From positions 1 through 11,715 of the forward strand of contig CAZNVI010000035.1 in NCBI GenBank assembly GCA_964576705.1: 11,715 nt of DNA, given 5' to 3'. This DNA is from CAYMDS01 sp964576705. Its GTDB lineage: Bacteria > Patescibacteriota > Microgenomatia > Levybacterales > UBA12049. Positions 1 to 4,820 of this stretch are shown here, piece after piece. The notes under the pieces were generated by a model, which was not told the origin of the DNA, ran no database searches, and worked only from the letters and a program-made list of their open reading frames with translations. Both the position numbers and the translations under genes were made by a program. Within the stretch, counting starts at the first letter, position 1, and each line of letters starts with the position of its first letter.

Positions 1-431
1 TTGATTTATTTTCCTGGCGCTACATTAGATGTTTCAGTTGGCGCCGTACCCCACCGGTCGCTATACAACCTGCATTCCGGACATAATCGCTTTGAATAGC
101 GACCGGAATTCCAAATACTACCAATTTCAAATAAATACCAATATCAAATGAGTCGCATAACTGCAGCTACATTTGAAATTTGACATTTGAAATTGGAAAT
201 TTGACATTCCATCGCAATGTTTCCAAGCTAGAAACAAGCTTCAGGATTATGTACACAATGCAAGTTGTTTTTACGAACGGTTATCCCGATTAAATCGGGA
301 TGGATTTCTCCATTCGGAAACCGCCGGATCAAAGGTTGTTAGCACCTCCCCGACGAGTATCGCCGCTGTCTGCGTCCTTCCTCGGTCAAAATCTCCTAGG
401 CATCCATTATCGGCATTATGAGTAGATAATT
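1..431 (-). rRNA. rrl: 23S ribosomal RNA, 5' part (partial)
   Basis: Read on the minus strand, this matches the start of bacterial 23S rRNA. Landmarks in order are GGATGCC (about 399-405), GAAGGACG (about 374-381), CCTTTGATCCGG (about 324-335), TTTCCGAATGG (310-320), then after an insertion AACTGAAACATCTAA (about 25-39) and AGGAAAATAAATCAA at the window edge. The 5' end near 430 is set by counting back from GGATG as in E. coli and may be off by a few bases. The helix around AACTGAAACATCTAA is closed by GGCGC/GCGCC where E. coli uses GGGG/CCCC. That compensatory change suggests a working rRNA. The rest of the gene lies beyond the window. Recognition is from memory of the conserved sequence. 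Confidence 0.93.
50..301 (-). repeat. Insertion in 23S domain I, built of inverted and tandem repeats
   Basis: E. coli has roughly 55 nt between the GAATGGGGAAACCC and AACTGAAACATC landmarks; here about 260 nt separate them. The extra DNA contains a perfect 11-bp inverted repeat (CCGGTCGCTAT 54-64 with 96-106), a perfect 12-bp inverted repeat (CCAATTTCAAAT 121-132 with 185-196), a 14-bp tandem motif (ATTTGAAATTTGAC starting at 171, again at 185), and a hairpin with ATCCCGAT/ATCGGGAT arms (283-301). All can fold as stems on top of the local rRNA helices. There is no ORF and no sign of a group I or II intron core. It may stay in the mature rRNA or be cut out. Confidence 0.75.
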
Positions 432-441
432 TATTATATTC

Positions 442-549
442 ATCCCGATTTCCGCCAACTGGCGGATCGGGATTGATATACTGGATACAAATTGTTATTT
501 TCGGGCACAATACTGCGCCCGATTAATCAGGTACCGGCTGGTACCTGAT
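442..549. repeat. Three hairpins in the 23S leader
   Basis: Three stem-loops lie just upstream of the 23S 5' end. 442-473 has arms ATCCCGAT/ATCGGGAT around an inner CCGCC/GGCGG stem. 501-522 has arms TCGGGC/GCCCGA. 526-549 has arms ATCAGGTACC/GGTACCTGAT with a 4-nt loop. The outer arms of the first are identical to the hairpin inside the 23S insertion (283-301), so the same element seems to occur twice. They could shape pre-rRNA processing or be dispersed palindromic repeats; the sequence alone does not decide. Confidence 0.7.
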
Positions 550-575
550 GAGGATAACAAATTATTTCTCTTCAC

Positions 576-589
576 TTGTTAAAGAGCCA
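576..589 (-). promoter_or_regulatory. boxA antitermination site of the rRNA leader
   Basis: The minus strand reads TGGCTCTTTAACAA. The bacterial rRNA boxA bound by NusB and ribosomal protein S10 is close to TGCTCTTTAACAA, so this matches nearly perfectly. It lies about 145 nt upstream of the 23S 5' end, as in ordinary 16S-23S spacers, and supports rRNA-style antitermination of this transcript although no 16S gene is attached. Confidence 0.8.
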
Positions 590-610
590 AACTAGTTGTA
601 TTTTTAGAAC

Positions 611-632
611 AACCCCCTCTTTCTAGGGGGTT
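611..632. repeat. Perfect 8-bp hairpin in the rRNA spacer
   Basis: Arms AACCCCCT and AGGGGGTT enclose a 6-nt loop. Neither side has a run of T after the stem, so it does not look like an intrinsic terminator. It may be a processing stem or another palindromic repeat. Confidence 0.55.
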
Positions 633-695
633 AGTCTAAAAGCACAACCCCACTTCACTGAAGTTTCGTGAGGCAAGCCCTTATTTAGGTGCCTG

Positions 696-753
696 CACTA
701 CGAAGCCTTGGCGAAGTAGTGGACCGGAGGAGATTCCCTTCGGCAGGCTCAGG
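696..753. repeat. Palindrome / tRNA-tail fragment / palindrome composite, copy 1
   Basis: Three pieces are joined. First, 696-721 is a palindrome with arms CACTAC/GTAGTG. Second, 719-739 is a 21-bp stretch repeated exactly at 819-839; its minus strand reads AATCTCCTCCGGTCCA, which looks like the T-arm 3' side and acceptor 3' strand of a tRNA. Third, 737-753 reads CCTTCGGCAGGCTCAGG, one half of a widespread short palindromic repeat type. The remainder of a tRNA is not visible. Confidence 0.6.
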
Positions 754-800
754 ACCTCGCTTCTCATCTCCTTTGATCACTTGTCAACCTCAGTGGCTTG

Positions 801-916
801 CACTGAGCTTGTCGAAGTGTGGACCGGAGGAGATTCCCTGCCCGCCTAGGCTTTTGCCAAAGGCAAATGCCGGCGGGGAACTCCCGACCTGTCGCCTCAG
901 GCGACCGCTCTGCTTT
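801..916 (-). pseudogene. tRNA-derived remnant interrupted by a hairpin, copy 2
   Basis: On the minus strand this reads like the 3' two-thirds of a tRNA: GCAGAGC (end of D arm), a GTCGCC/GGCGAC anticodon-like stem whose loop is only TGA, AGGTCGGGAGTTC (variable region and T arm), and AATCTCCTCCGGTCCA (T arm and acceptor). The T loop is split by a long hairpin at 841-877 (CCCGCC/GGCGGG outer stem, TTGCC/GGCAA inner stem, AAA loop). The 5' acceptor strand, most of the D arm and the anticodon are missing, so it cannot work as a tRNA. A palindrome (801-819) abuts the acceptor end. The exact 21-bp match to 719-739 covers only the acceptor part. That this comes from a tRNA is an inference. Confidence 0.5.
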
Positions 917-923
917 TTTATTG

Positions 924-995
924 TGGACTCAAGGAGACTCGAACTCCCAACCTCCTCGATGCAAACGAGGCGCGCTACCATTGCGCCATGAGCCC
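924..995 (-). tRNA. tRNA-Ala (anticodon UGC)
   Basis: It folds into a complete 72-nt cloverleaf: acceptor GGGCTCA with TGAGTCC, D stem GCGC/GCGC, anticodon stem CCTCG/CGAGG with loop TTTGCAT (anticodon TGC), T stem GGGAG/CTCCT with loop TTCGAGT, discriminator A. The G3:U70 wobble pair, the main alanine identity element, is present. CCA is not encoded, so it must be added afterwards. It sits upstream of the 23S gene in the same direction, where tRNA-Ala is often found in rRNA spacers, but no 16S gene precedes it. Confidence 0.96.
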
Positions 996-1007
996 TCTTC
1001 TCCTGAG

Positions 1008-1036
1008 ATCCTACAATCTATGATTAAATTTGAAAA
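1008..1036 (-). promoter_or_regulatory. Possible promoter for tRNA-Ala and 23S
   Basis: The minus strand shows TTTTCA, 17 nt, TAGGAT, with the -10 box about 12 nt upstream of the tRNA 5' end. The match is weak for a stable-RNA promoter. It is proposed mainly because a promoter is needed between this tRNA and the oppositely unrelated protein genes upstream. Confidence 0.3.
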
Positions 1037-1077
1037 ATTAAAGTTCGCGGCAAACCGAGGAATACGTTAGATAAGCA

Positions 1078-1401
1078 TTATGACCCTGAGGCAGAAAAGA
1101 AAAAATTGGTCAGAAATTTACTCATAAATACGTACACGAACGGTTTACGTACAAAGATAATAACATAGCCTCTATAGCCTGTCAACCCCGAAGAATTCGA
1201 CCTTACGGCAAGGGGCTCGGAGTGAAATAAAACGTCTCCATTTTCATAGGTTGATTCGTAGGAATATTCGTCGGATAATTTACAGGTGGCGGGGGGTGAA
1301 CCTGGAGTATTGTTAAAAAAAGCAAATCCCATTAATCCTAATAAAATTAGGGCTACGAATATTCCCATGCCAATTGTTTTATTGGGTGGGAATGAATCCA
1401 T
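1078..1401 (-). CDS. Small membrane-anchored protein of unknown function
   Basis: 107 residues. A short N-terminal tail is followed by one hydrophobic segment (about residues 10-29, GMGIFVALILLGLMGFAFF), then a Pro/Ser stretch and a polar region of about 75 residues with a single Cys (about 40). This suggests a protein anchored in the membrane with its bulk outside, or an uncleaved signal. The last 25 residues turn hydrophobic and aromatic, so the 3' end may be altered or frameshifted. I do not recognise the family. It lies 69 nt downstream of trxB but has its own plausible promoter with the -10 box 13 nt before the ATG, which supports this start. There is no Shine-Dalgarno site. Confidence 0.55.
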   Translation of the reverse strand: MDSFPPNKTIGMGIFVALILLGLMGFAFFNNTPGSPPATCKLSDEYSYESTYENGDVLFHSEPLAVRSNSSGLTGYRGYVIIFVRKPFVYVFMSKFLTNFFFSASGS

Positions 1402-1414
1402 GAATTATAAGTTC

Positions 1415-1444
1415 AGTTTAGCAATAAATTCTGATCGGAGTCAA
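1415..1444 (-). promoter_or_regulatory. Promoter of the 1401 gene
   Basis: TTGACT (1439-1444), 18 nt, TAAACT (1415-1420), ending 13 nt before the ATG. The predicted transcript would have only about 6 nt of leader. Confidence 0.5.
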
Positions 1445-1470
1445 CATAATACACATGTTTACTTAGAGGA

Positions 1471-2385
1471 TTATTTTTGTAAACGTAGCCATTTTTCAGC
1501 TTCTAAAGCAGCGGCTGCTCCGAAGCCTGCAGCGGTTACTACTTGCATATATTGCCTATCATGCACGTCGCCAGCTGTGAATACTCCTTCTTTATTAGTT
1601 CTATAGTGGTCAAGAACTTTCACATATCCTTGCTCATCAAGATCAATACCTTTAAAAAGCTTCGTGTTAGGTATATGACCGATGGCCACGAAGACGCCAT
1701 CTATTCCCATTTCGTCTTCTTTTCCACTTACTACATCTTTATATTTCACTCTCTCGACCTTCAGCTCCCCTATAACTTCAGTTATCGCTGTATTAAACAT
1801 GATAGTTATCTTGGGGTTATTTTTTACTCTTTCTTGCATGATTTGGCTGGCACGAAAAGCATCACGCCTATGCATAAGTGTCACATGTGTCGCTACGTTT
1901 GATAGAACCATGGCTTCTTCCATAGCTGAATCCCCGCCCCCTACGACTATGACGTTTTTATTACGGAAAAACCCGGCATCACATGTAGCGCAGGAAGAAA
2001 CACCTCGCCCTATTTTCTCTTCTTCACCTTTTACGCCTAACCATCTTGCATCAGCACCAGAAGCAAGTATTACCGATCTTGCTTCATATAGCTTCCCGTC
2101 GCTAGCTTTTATCAAAAAGTGGCTATTTTTCTGATCTAATGACTCAAAGTCGGTTTCAAATATCTCTGCTCCATGGTGTTCTGCTTGTTGACGCATTCTT
2201 AGCATCAATTCGGGACCCTGAATTCCTTCAGGAAATCCTGGGTAGTTTTCAACAAGTGAAGTCAATTGCAGCTGGCCTCCCCACTTACCACCTGCGATAA
2301 CTAGGGTCTTAAGATTCGCACGAGTAGTATATATTGCTGCAGTCAGCCCCGCAGGTCCCGCACCGATGATGATTGTGTCGTACAT
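1471..2385 (-). CDS. trxB: Thioredoxin reductase (NADPH, FAD)
   Basis: 304 residues, normal length for the low-molecular-weight bacterial enzyme. It passes electrons from NADPH through FAD and an active-site disulfide to thioredoxin in the cytoplasm. Visible landmarks are the FAD-binding GAGPAG at 8-13, the redox CATC at 132-135, the NADPH-binding GGGDSA at 149-154, HRRD..RA around 172-179 (contacts the NADPH 2'-phosphate in this family), and TAGDVHD near 270-276 with the C-terminal FAD-contact region. The start is the ATG at 2385. No Shine-Dalgarno site precedes it. It follows trxA in the same direction with a 109-bp repeat-filled gap, so co-transcription from the trxA promoter is likely. 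All catalytic motifs are intact. Confidence 0.97.
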   Translation of the reverse strand: MYDTIIIGAGPAGLTAAIYTTRANLKTLVIAGGKWGGQLQLTSLVENYPGFPEGIQGPELMLRMRQQAEHHGAEIFETDFESLDQKNSHFLIKASDGKLYEARSVILASGADARWLGVKGEEEKIGRGVSSCATCDAGFFRNKNVIVVGGGDSAMEEAMVLSNVATHVTLMHRRDAFRASQIMQERVKNNPKITIMFNTAITEVIGELKVERVKYKDVVSGKEDEMGIDGVFVAIGHIPNTKLFKGIDLDEQGYVKVLDHYRTNKEGVFTAGDVHDRQYMQVVTAAGFGAAAALEAEKWLRLQK

Positions 2386-2398
2386 AGAAGAAAATGCA

Positions 2399-2483
2399 GA
2401 ATTCAGAGTTTAGAGTTCAGAATTGAAGCTCAAACTTAAAACGAAAATTTTAAATTCTAACTTAAATTCTTAATTCTGAATTC
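2399..2483. repeat. AT-rich inverted repeat between trxA and trxB
   Basis: The gap is made of variations on TTCAGAATT / GAATTCTAGATT. Perfect 9-bp arms pair at 2399-2407 with 2475-2483, and at 2416-2424 with 2472-2480 as an alternative. Such low-complexity repeats are common between genes of CPR genomes. In the trxAB message it could form an imperfect stem between the two reading frames. Confidence 0.6.
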
Positions 2484-2494
2484 TAGATTCTAAA

Positions 2495-2821
2495 CTAAGA
2501 AGCAATTGCTTCATCAATCATTCTCTTATACGAATCTTTGCTTTGCGCGCCCACTGTCGCTTTTACAGGCTTACCACCTTTAAAAACCATAACCGTTGGA
2601 ATACTCATAACTCCATAAGCACCTGCAGTTTGGATATTATCATCCACGTTCATCTTCCCGACCTTTACTTTCCCTTGATAGTCTACTGCTAATTGTTCTA
2701 TGGCAGGGCTGACTATCTTACATGGACCGCACCACGGAGCCCAGAAGTCCACTACCACAGGAGTTTCGCTTTTTAAAACGTCTGTTTGGAAATTGGCATC
2801 TGTGAAGGTTAAATCAGCCAT
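2495..2821 (-). CDS. trxA: Thioredoxin
   Basis: 108 residues, the standard length. It is a cytoplasmic dithiol carrier that reduces protein disulfides and is recharged by TrxB. The WCGPCK active site is at 30-35, preceded by the usual VVDFWAP strand. The cis-proline loop SIPT has its Pro at 75, followed by the FKGGK turn. The ATG at 2821 gives exactly the usual N-terminus; no Shine-Dalgarno site is seen. It is the first gene of the trxA-trxB unit, with a good promoter at 2965-2993 and a leader of about 135 nt, far longer than the leaders of its neighbours. Confidence 0.97.
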   Translation of the reverse strand: MADLTFTDANFQTDVLKSETPVVVDFWAPWCGPCKIVSPAIEQLAVDYQGKVKVGKMNVDDNIQTAGAYGVMSIPTVMVFKGGKPVKATVGAQSKDSYKRMIDEAIAS

Positions 2822-2852
2822 ATGAAAATTTAAAAATTAGATCTAAAATCTC

Positions 2853-2934
2853 AAAGATAAAGACTAGAAATCTTTTATCTTTTATTTATATTTTTTAGAT
2901 TTTCCCCCAGAGGCGGATCCGCCCTTGGTGGAGA
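2853..2934. repeat. Palindromic repeats in the trxA leader
   Basis: A perfect 12-bp palindrome GGCGGATCCGCC (2912-2923) lies inside a longer imperfect inverted repeat (about 2904-2931). A second stem pairs AAAGATAAA (2853-2861) with TTTATCTTT (2874-2882). Both would lie in the 5' leader of the trxA message. The GC-rich piece resembles dispersed palindromic repeats rather than a known riboswitch. On the plus strand it is followed by six T, but no gene ends there. Confidence 0.55.
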
Positions 2935-2964
2935 TTTTTTATCTTTAATATCTAAAGCTTCCCC

Positions 2965-2993
2965 ATATTACCAACTGAGTTATGTTTAGTCAA
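2965..2993 (-). promoter_or_regulatory. trxAB promoter
   Basis: TTGACT (2988-2993), 17 nt, TAATAT (2965-2970). It stands back to back with the plus-strand promoter at 3008-3036; the two -35 boxes are 14 bp apart. Confidence 0.65.
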
Positions 2994-3007
2994 TCAGCCT
3001 ATAGCAC

Positions 3008-3036
3008 TTGACAAGTACCATAAGTGACACTAAAAT
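3008..3036 (+). promoter_or_regulatory. Promoter of the 3053 gene
   Basis: Consensus TTGACA (3008-3013), 17 nt, TAAAAT (3031-3036), 16 nt before the ATG. It supports the small downstream ORF as a real transcribed gene. Confidence 0.7.
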
Positions 3037-3052
3037 ACTTCTTTAGATCTCT

Positions 3053-3373
3053 ATGAATAAGGAAGTAGTATTAATAGATATAAACGGATTAACTGGCCGG
3101 GATTTTGCTTGTAATGGATCGGATTCACCAAATCCTATGGGAGGGTCTGCTCCAGTTGTAGGCTTATTTATAGGCTACGAATTGCGCGATACTGAAAATG
3201 GAACAAGACTTGAAGACCGCACCTTAACTCCATTACGGGGTTGTATTCACTCCCGAGAAGGAGGCATATGCGCAATAGGTGAAAATCATTGTCCTGTCGC
3301 CGGTGTCGTAAGCGTACAGGAACTCCGCGCTAAACAGACCCAGCTTAAACAGCTACCACAAAAATTACAATAA
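3053..3373 (+). CDS. Small protein of unknown function, Cys-containing
   Basis: 106 residues, no membrane segment or signal peptide. It has four cysteines (about 19, 63, 72, 79), the last three within 17 residues in a Cys/His-rich stretch (RGCIHSREGGICAIGENHC) that could bind a metal, though no known finger spacing is obvious. The C-terminal 20 residues are rich in Gln, Lys and Leu. I do not recognise the family. Support comes from a near-consensus promoter 16 nt upstream and the absence of any better frame. It is transcribed divergently from trxA and reads toward the minus-strand toxin-antitoxin island. Confidence 0.6.
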   Translation: MNKEVVLIDINGLTGRDFACNGSDSPNPMGGSAPVVGLFIGYELRDTENGTRLEDRTLTPLRGCIHSREGGICAIGENHCPVAGVVSVQELRAKQTQLKQLPQKLQ

Positions 3374-3389
3374 CGGTCAAGTAGCCATA

Positions 3390-3418
3390 CCAATGACTAA
3401 CGACCATTGACCAATGAC
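3390..3418. repeat. CCAATGAC direct repeat
   Basis: CCAATGAC occurs at 3390-3397 and 3411-3418, with a related inverted ATTGACC/CGACCATTG word between. It is a low-complexity intergenic repeat between the 3053 gene and the toxin gene. No terminator is seen in this 117-bp gap. Confidence 0.45.
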
Positions 3419-3490
3419 TTTATTCAAACTCTTCCCTCTTCATATTAACAAACACAAACCAATTTCTCAGGCTGCTGACATTTTTTACTT

Positions 3491-3754
3491 CTAATATACC
3501 TGCGGATGAGAACCGATATTATAAAGAATTACCTTATCTTCTAACTTTCTATAAACAATTCTTACGTCGCCTGTGATTGAAAACGATCTGTAATGATTTT
3601 TACTGCCTTTCAGCTGATGATCCTTGAGGATCGGATTTTGAGGATTTTGTTGAAATAATTTAATTCGCTCATTAGTTTTTTTAATAAGCTTAGTATCGTT
3701 CGTAATCCGCTTCTTATATTTCTTCTTAAAGACCGGATGAAGCTCGATATTCAT
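3491..3754 (-). CDS. RelE/YafQ-type toxin
   Basis: 87 residues, the normal size for RelE/ParE superfamily toxins, most of which are ribosome-dependent mRNA interferases. The pattern LKDHQLKG (43-50), H54, R56, GDVRIVYR (62-69) and a closing H83 (IGSHPQVY) fits the YafQ branch, where histidines plus an Asp do the cleavage. The N-terminus is a Lys-rich helical pair as usual. The start ATG overlaps the antitoxin stop by four bases (ATGA at 3751-3754), so the two are translationally coupled. The toxin is second, the usual DinJ-YafQ/RelBE order. The residues look intact, so it is probably active; the exact branch is inferred. Confidence 0.88.
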   Translation of the reverse strand: MNIELHPVFKKKYKKRITNDTKLIKKTNERIKLFQQNPQNPILKDHQLKGSKNHYRSFSITGDVRIVYRKLEDKVILYNIGSHPQVY

Positions 3755-4032
3755 GAATTTAGGTAGGTCATCATTTCATCAACGGTTGTAAAGTTAATTG
3801 TTTCGATTCTGCCTGAGTCGATGTCCTCAGTCATTTTGTCATACTTTTTAATCGCCTTATCGGACAATTGTATGCCCTCTTCTACTCGAAAACCGATTGT
3901 CCTTTTTGCCAACTTCTTAAGAAATACCCTTACAGCTTCCTGCAAAGAAGAAAAACCTTGCTCCAACGCAGCCTGTTCGGCATCTTTCCGCAAGTTAGAA
4001 TCAAGTGGAATCTGTAATGTAGTTCTACCCAT
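3751..4032 (-). CDS. RelB/DinJ-type antitoxin (ribbon-helix-helix)
   Basis: 93 residues. The N-terminal TTLQIPLDSNLRKDAEQAALEQGFSS region (4-29) fits a ribbon-helix-helix DNA-binding domain: one beta strand (TTLQIPLD), helix A, then LQEAVRVFLKKLAK as helix B. The charged C-terminal half (about 50-93) would wrap and block the toxin. It is the first gene of the module. A full-consensus promoter ends 9 nt before the ATG, and a 21-bp near-palindrome lies across it, consistent with autorepression. There is no Shine-Dalgarno site; the message is probably leaderless. It ends in TGA, which shows UGA is a stop in this genome. Confidence 0.87.
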   Translation of the reverse strand: MGRTTLQIPLDSNLRKDAEQAALEQGFSSLQEAVRVFLKKLAKRTIGFRVEEGIQLSDKAIKKYDKMTEDIDSGRIETINFTTVDEMMTYLNS

Positions 4033-4041
4033 AATAATACA

Positions 4042-4071
4042 ATTATAATGTTTTGATATTAAATGTCAAAA
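4042..4071 (-). promoter_or_regulatory. Promoter and palindromic operator of the relBE-like module
   Basis: TTGACA (4064-4069), 16 nt, TATAAT (4042-4047): both boxes are perfect. A 21-bp near-palindrome at 4051-4071 (TTTTGATATT, centre A, AATGTCAAAA; one mismatched pair) covers the -35 box and most of the spacer. That is where a ribbon-helix-helix antitoxin would repress. The site begins 2 bp after the vapC stop codon. Confidence 0.75.
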
Positions 4072-4072
4072 A

Positions 4073-4450
4073 TTAGTATGGCTGAATGACTCGTAAATTC
4101 TCAACTACTTTAAAATGCTTAAGATTATGAGTAACTAATGTCAAATTATGTTCCAACGCAGTCGCGGCAATCAAAGCATCAAACAATCCGATACCTTTGA
4201 AGTTATGCTCCAACAACAATAAAATAGCTTTTTTTTCGATACTGACCTTCCCCCAAAGCACTTTACATCTCCCTATAAGTTTTTCTACTTTTTGCAACTG
4301 CTCTCTCCCGTTTACCCCCTGAAGAAGTTCTCCATAGGTGATATATGAAAGCGAAATATCATCTTTGTTTTTTATAAAACATTCTACGGCTTTATTATTC
4401 CCTCTTAATAGATCCACGAAGAGAGTTGTATCGAATAGTAGTCTTTGCAT
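4073..4450 (-). CDS. vapC: VapC-type PIN-domain ribonuclease toxin
   Basis: 125 residues, typical PIN toxin length. PIN nucleases bind Mg/Mn through conserved acidic residues. Seen here are D7 (LLFDTTLFVDLL), E41 (ITYGELLQG), D91 (LFDALIAATALE) and the THNLKHF motif (107-113), where the fourth position is Asn (N109), as in many VapC. Such toxins cut tRNA or rRNA. The start ATG at 4450 lies two bases after the antitoxin stop, so the pair is coupled. There is no sign of damage. The target RNA cannot be read from the sequence. Confidence 0.9.
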   Translation of the reverse strand: MQRLLFDTTLFVDLLRGNNKAVECFIKNKDDISLSYITYGELLQGVNGREQLQKVEKLIGRCKVLWGKVSIEKKAILLLLEHNFKGIGLFDALIAATALEHNLTLVTHNLKHFKVVENLRVIQPY

Positions 4451-4452
4451 AA

Positions 4453-4722
4453 TTAATCCAGGCTAAATCGTGTTTTCCTGATATTTCTTACCCACTTTAC
4501 CGGATCTTTCATGTCTTTTCTGTCTGCCCAGATTCCGGCTGCTTCTTTAATGATATTTTCAGAATCATCTGTTTTACTTAATACGGTATCATCAACTGCC
4601 ACAATTTTCACCTGCGGCCTTCCGAATCTGGTAACGATAATCTCCTCCCCGCCATACGCCACCCGCTCGATTATCTCCGCGAGCTTCTCTCTGGTCTGCT
4701 TCACCGATAAAGTAGTTAACAT
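4453..4722 (-). CDS. Phd/YefM-family antitoxin
   Basis: 89 residues. The N-terminal SVKQTREKLAEIIERVAYGGEEIIVTRFGRPQVKIV region (6-41) is the Phd/YefM fold: a short strand, a helix, then the RFGRP turn and strand. Members bind operator DNA and neutralise the partner toxin with a disordered C-terminal tail (about 50-89). It is paired with a PIN toxin rather than Doc or YoeB, a combination known in VapBC modules. Its promoter contains TGTACA-type operator cores, and the -10 box ends only 6 nt before the ATG. Transcription would then start at or next to the A of the start codon. Confidence 0.9.
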   Translation of the reverse strand: MLTTLSVKQTREKLAEIIERVAYGGEEIIVTRFGRPQVKIVAVDDTVLSKTDDSENIIKEAAGIWADRKDMKDPVKWVRNIRKTRFSLD

Positions 4723-4728
4723 GAATTT

Positions 4729-4757
4729 ATTCTATATTGCTATGTACAAAAAGTCAA
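4729..4757 (-). promoter_or_regulatory. Promoter of the Phd/VapC module
   Basis: TTGACT (4752-4757), 17 nt, TAGAAT (4729-4734). Six bases separate the -10 box from the ATG, which predicts a leaderless message. Confidence 0.72.
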
Positions 4758-4774
4758 TAGGTACAAATTGTACC
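4743..4774. promoter_or_regulatory. TGTACA-type operator of the Phd antitoxin
   Basis: A hexamer TGTACA (4743-4748) lies in the promoter spacer. A perfect 15-bp palindrome, GGTACAA-A-TTGTACC (4760-4774), lies just outside the -35 box. TGTACA is the known core of the YefM operator in E. coli, with one long and one short site in the same promoter. The palindrome also stands 4 bp from the -35 box of the divergent 4821 promoter, so one protein could control both directions. Confidence 0.65.
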
Positions 4775-4778
4775 GAAG

Positions 4779-4811
4779 TTGACAAAGAAGAAGAAGAAGA
4801 AGAAGTAAAAT
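4779..4811 (+). promoter_or_regulatory. Promoter of the 4821 gene with an (AAG)7 spacer
   Basis: TTGACA (4779-4784) and TAAAAT (4806-4811) are separated by exactly 21 nt, and those 21 nt are seven AAG units (4785-4805). Six units would give 18 nt, close to the optimum of 17. The -10 box ends 9 nt before the ATG at 4821. The boxes and repeat are seen directly; that the repeat number switches the promoter is inference. Confidence 0.55.
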
Positions 4812-4820
4812 AGTTGCAGG

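Noticed and set aside
171..207. CRISPR-like repeats
   Set aside because: The 14-bp units are tandem, AT-rich and without spacers; no cas gene is present.
50..301. Group I or group II intron in 23S
   Set aside because: At about 200-250 nt with no ORF and no recognisable catalytic core, it is too small; a repeat-built insertion fits better.
271..510. Minus-strand frame of 79 residues
   Set aside because: It lies inside the 23S rRNA gene and its leader.
611..632. Terminator in the rRNA spacer
   Set aside because: The stem is strong but no T run follows on either strand, and a terminator here would cut off the 23S gene.
801..916. A second working tRNA
   Set aside because: The 5' acceptor strand, D arm and anticodon loop are missing and the T loop is interrupted.
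689..1070. Frames of 63-100 residues around the tRNA-Ala gene
   Set aside because: They read through the tRNA and repeat elements on either strand and have no protein-like features.
996..1470. 3' end of a 16S gene upstream of tRNA-Ala
   Set aside because: The conserved GGATCACCTCC end is not found on the minus strand, and protein genes occupy the region.
1543..2134. Two plus-strand frames opposite trxB
   Set aside because: trxB on the minus strand carries every expected motif; these are its complement.
3751..3754. UGA recoded as glycine (SR1/Gracilibacteria code)
   Set aside because: TGA ends the RelB-like antitoxin exactly at a standard ATGA overlap with its toxin, and the main genes read normally with UGA as a stop.
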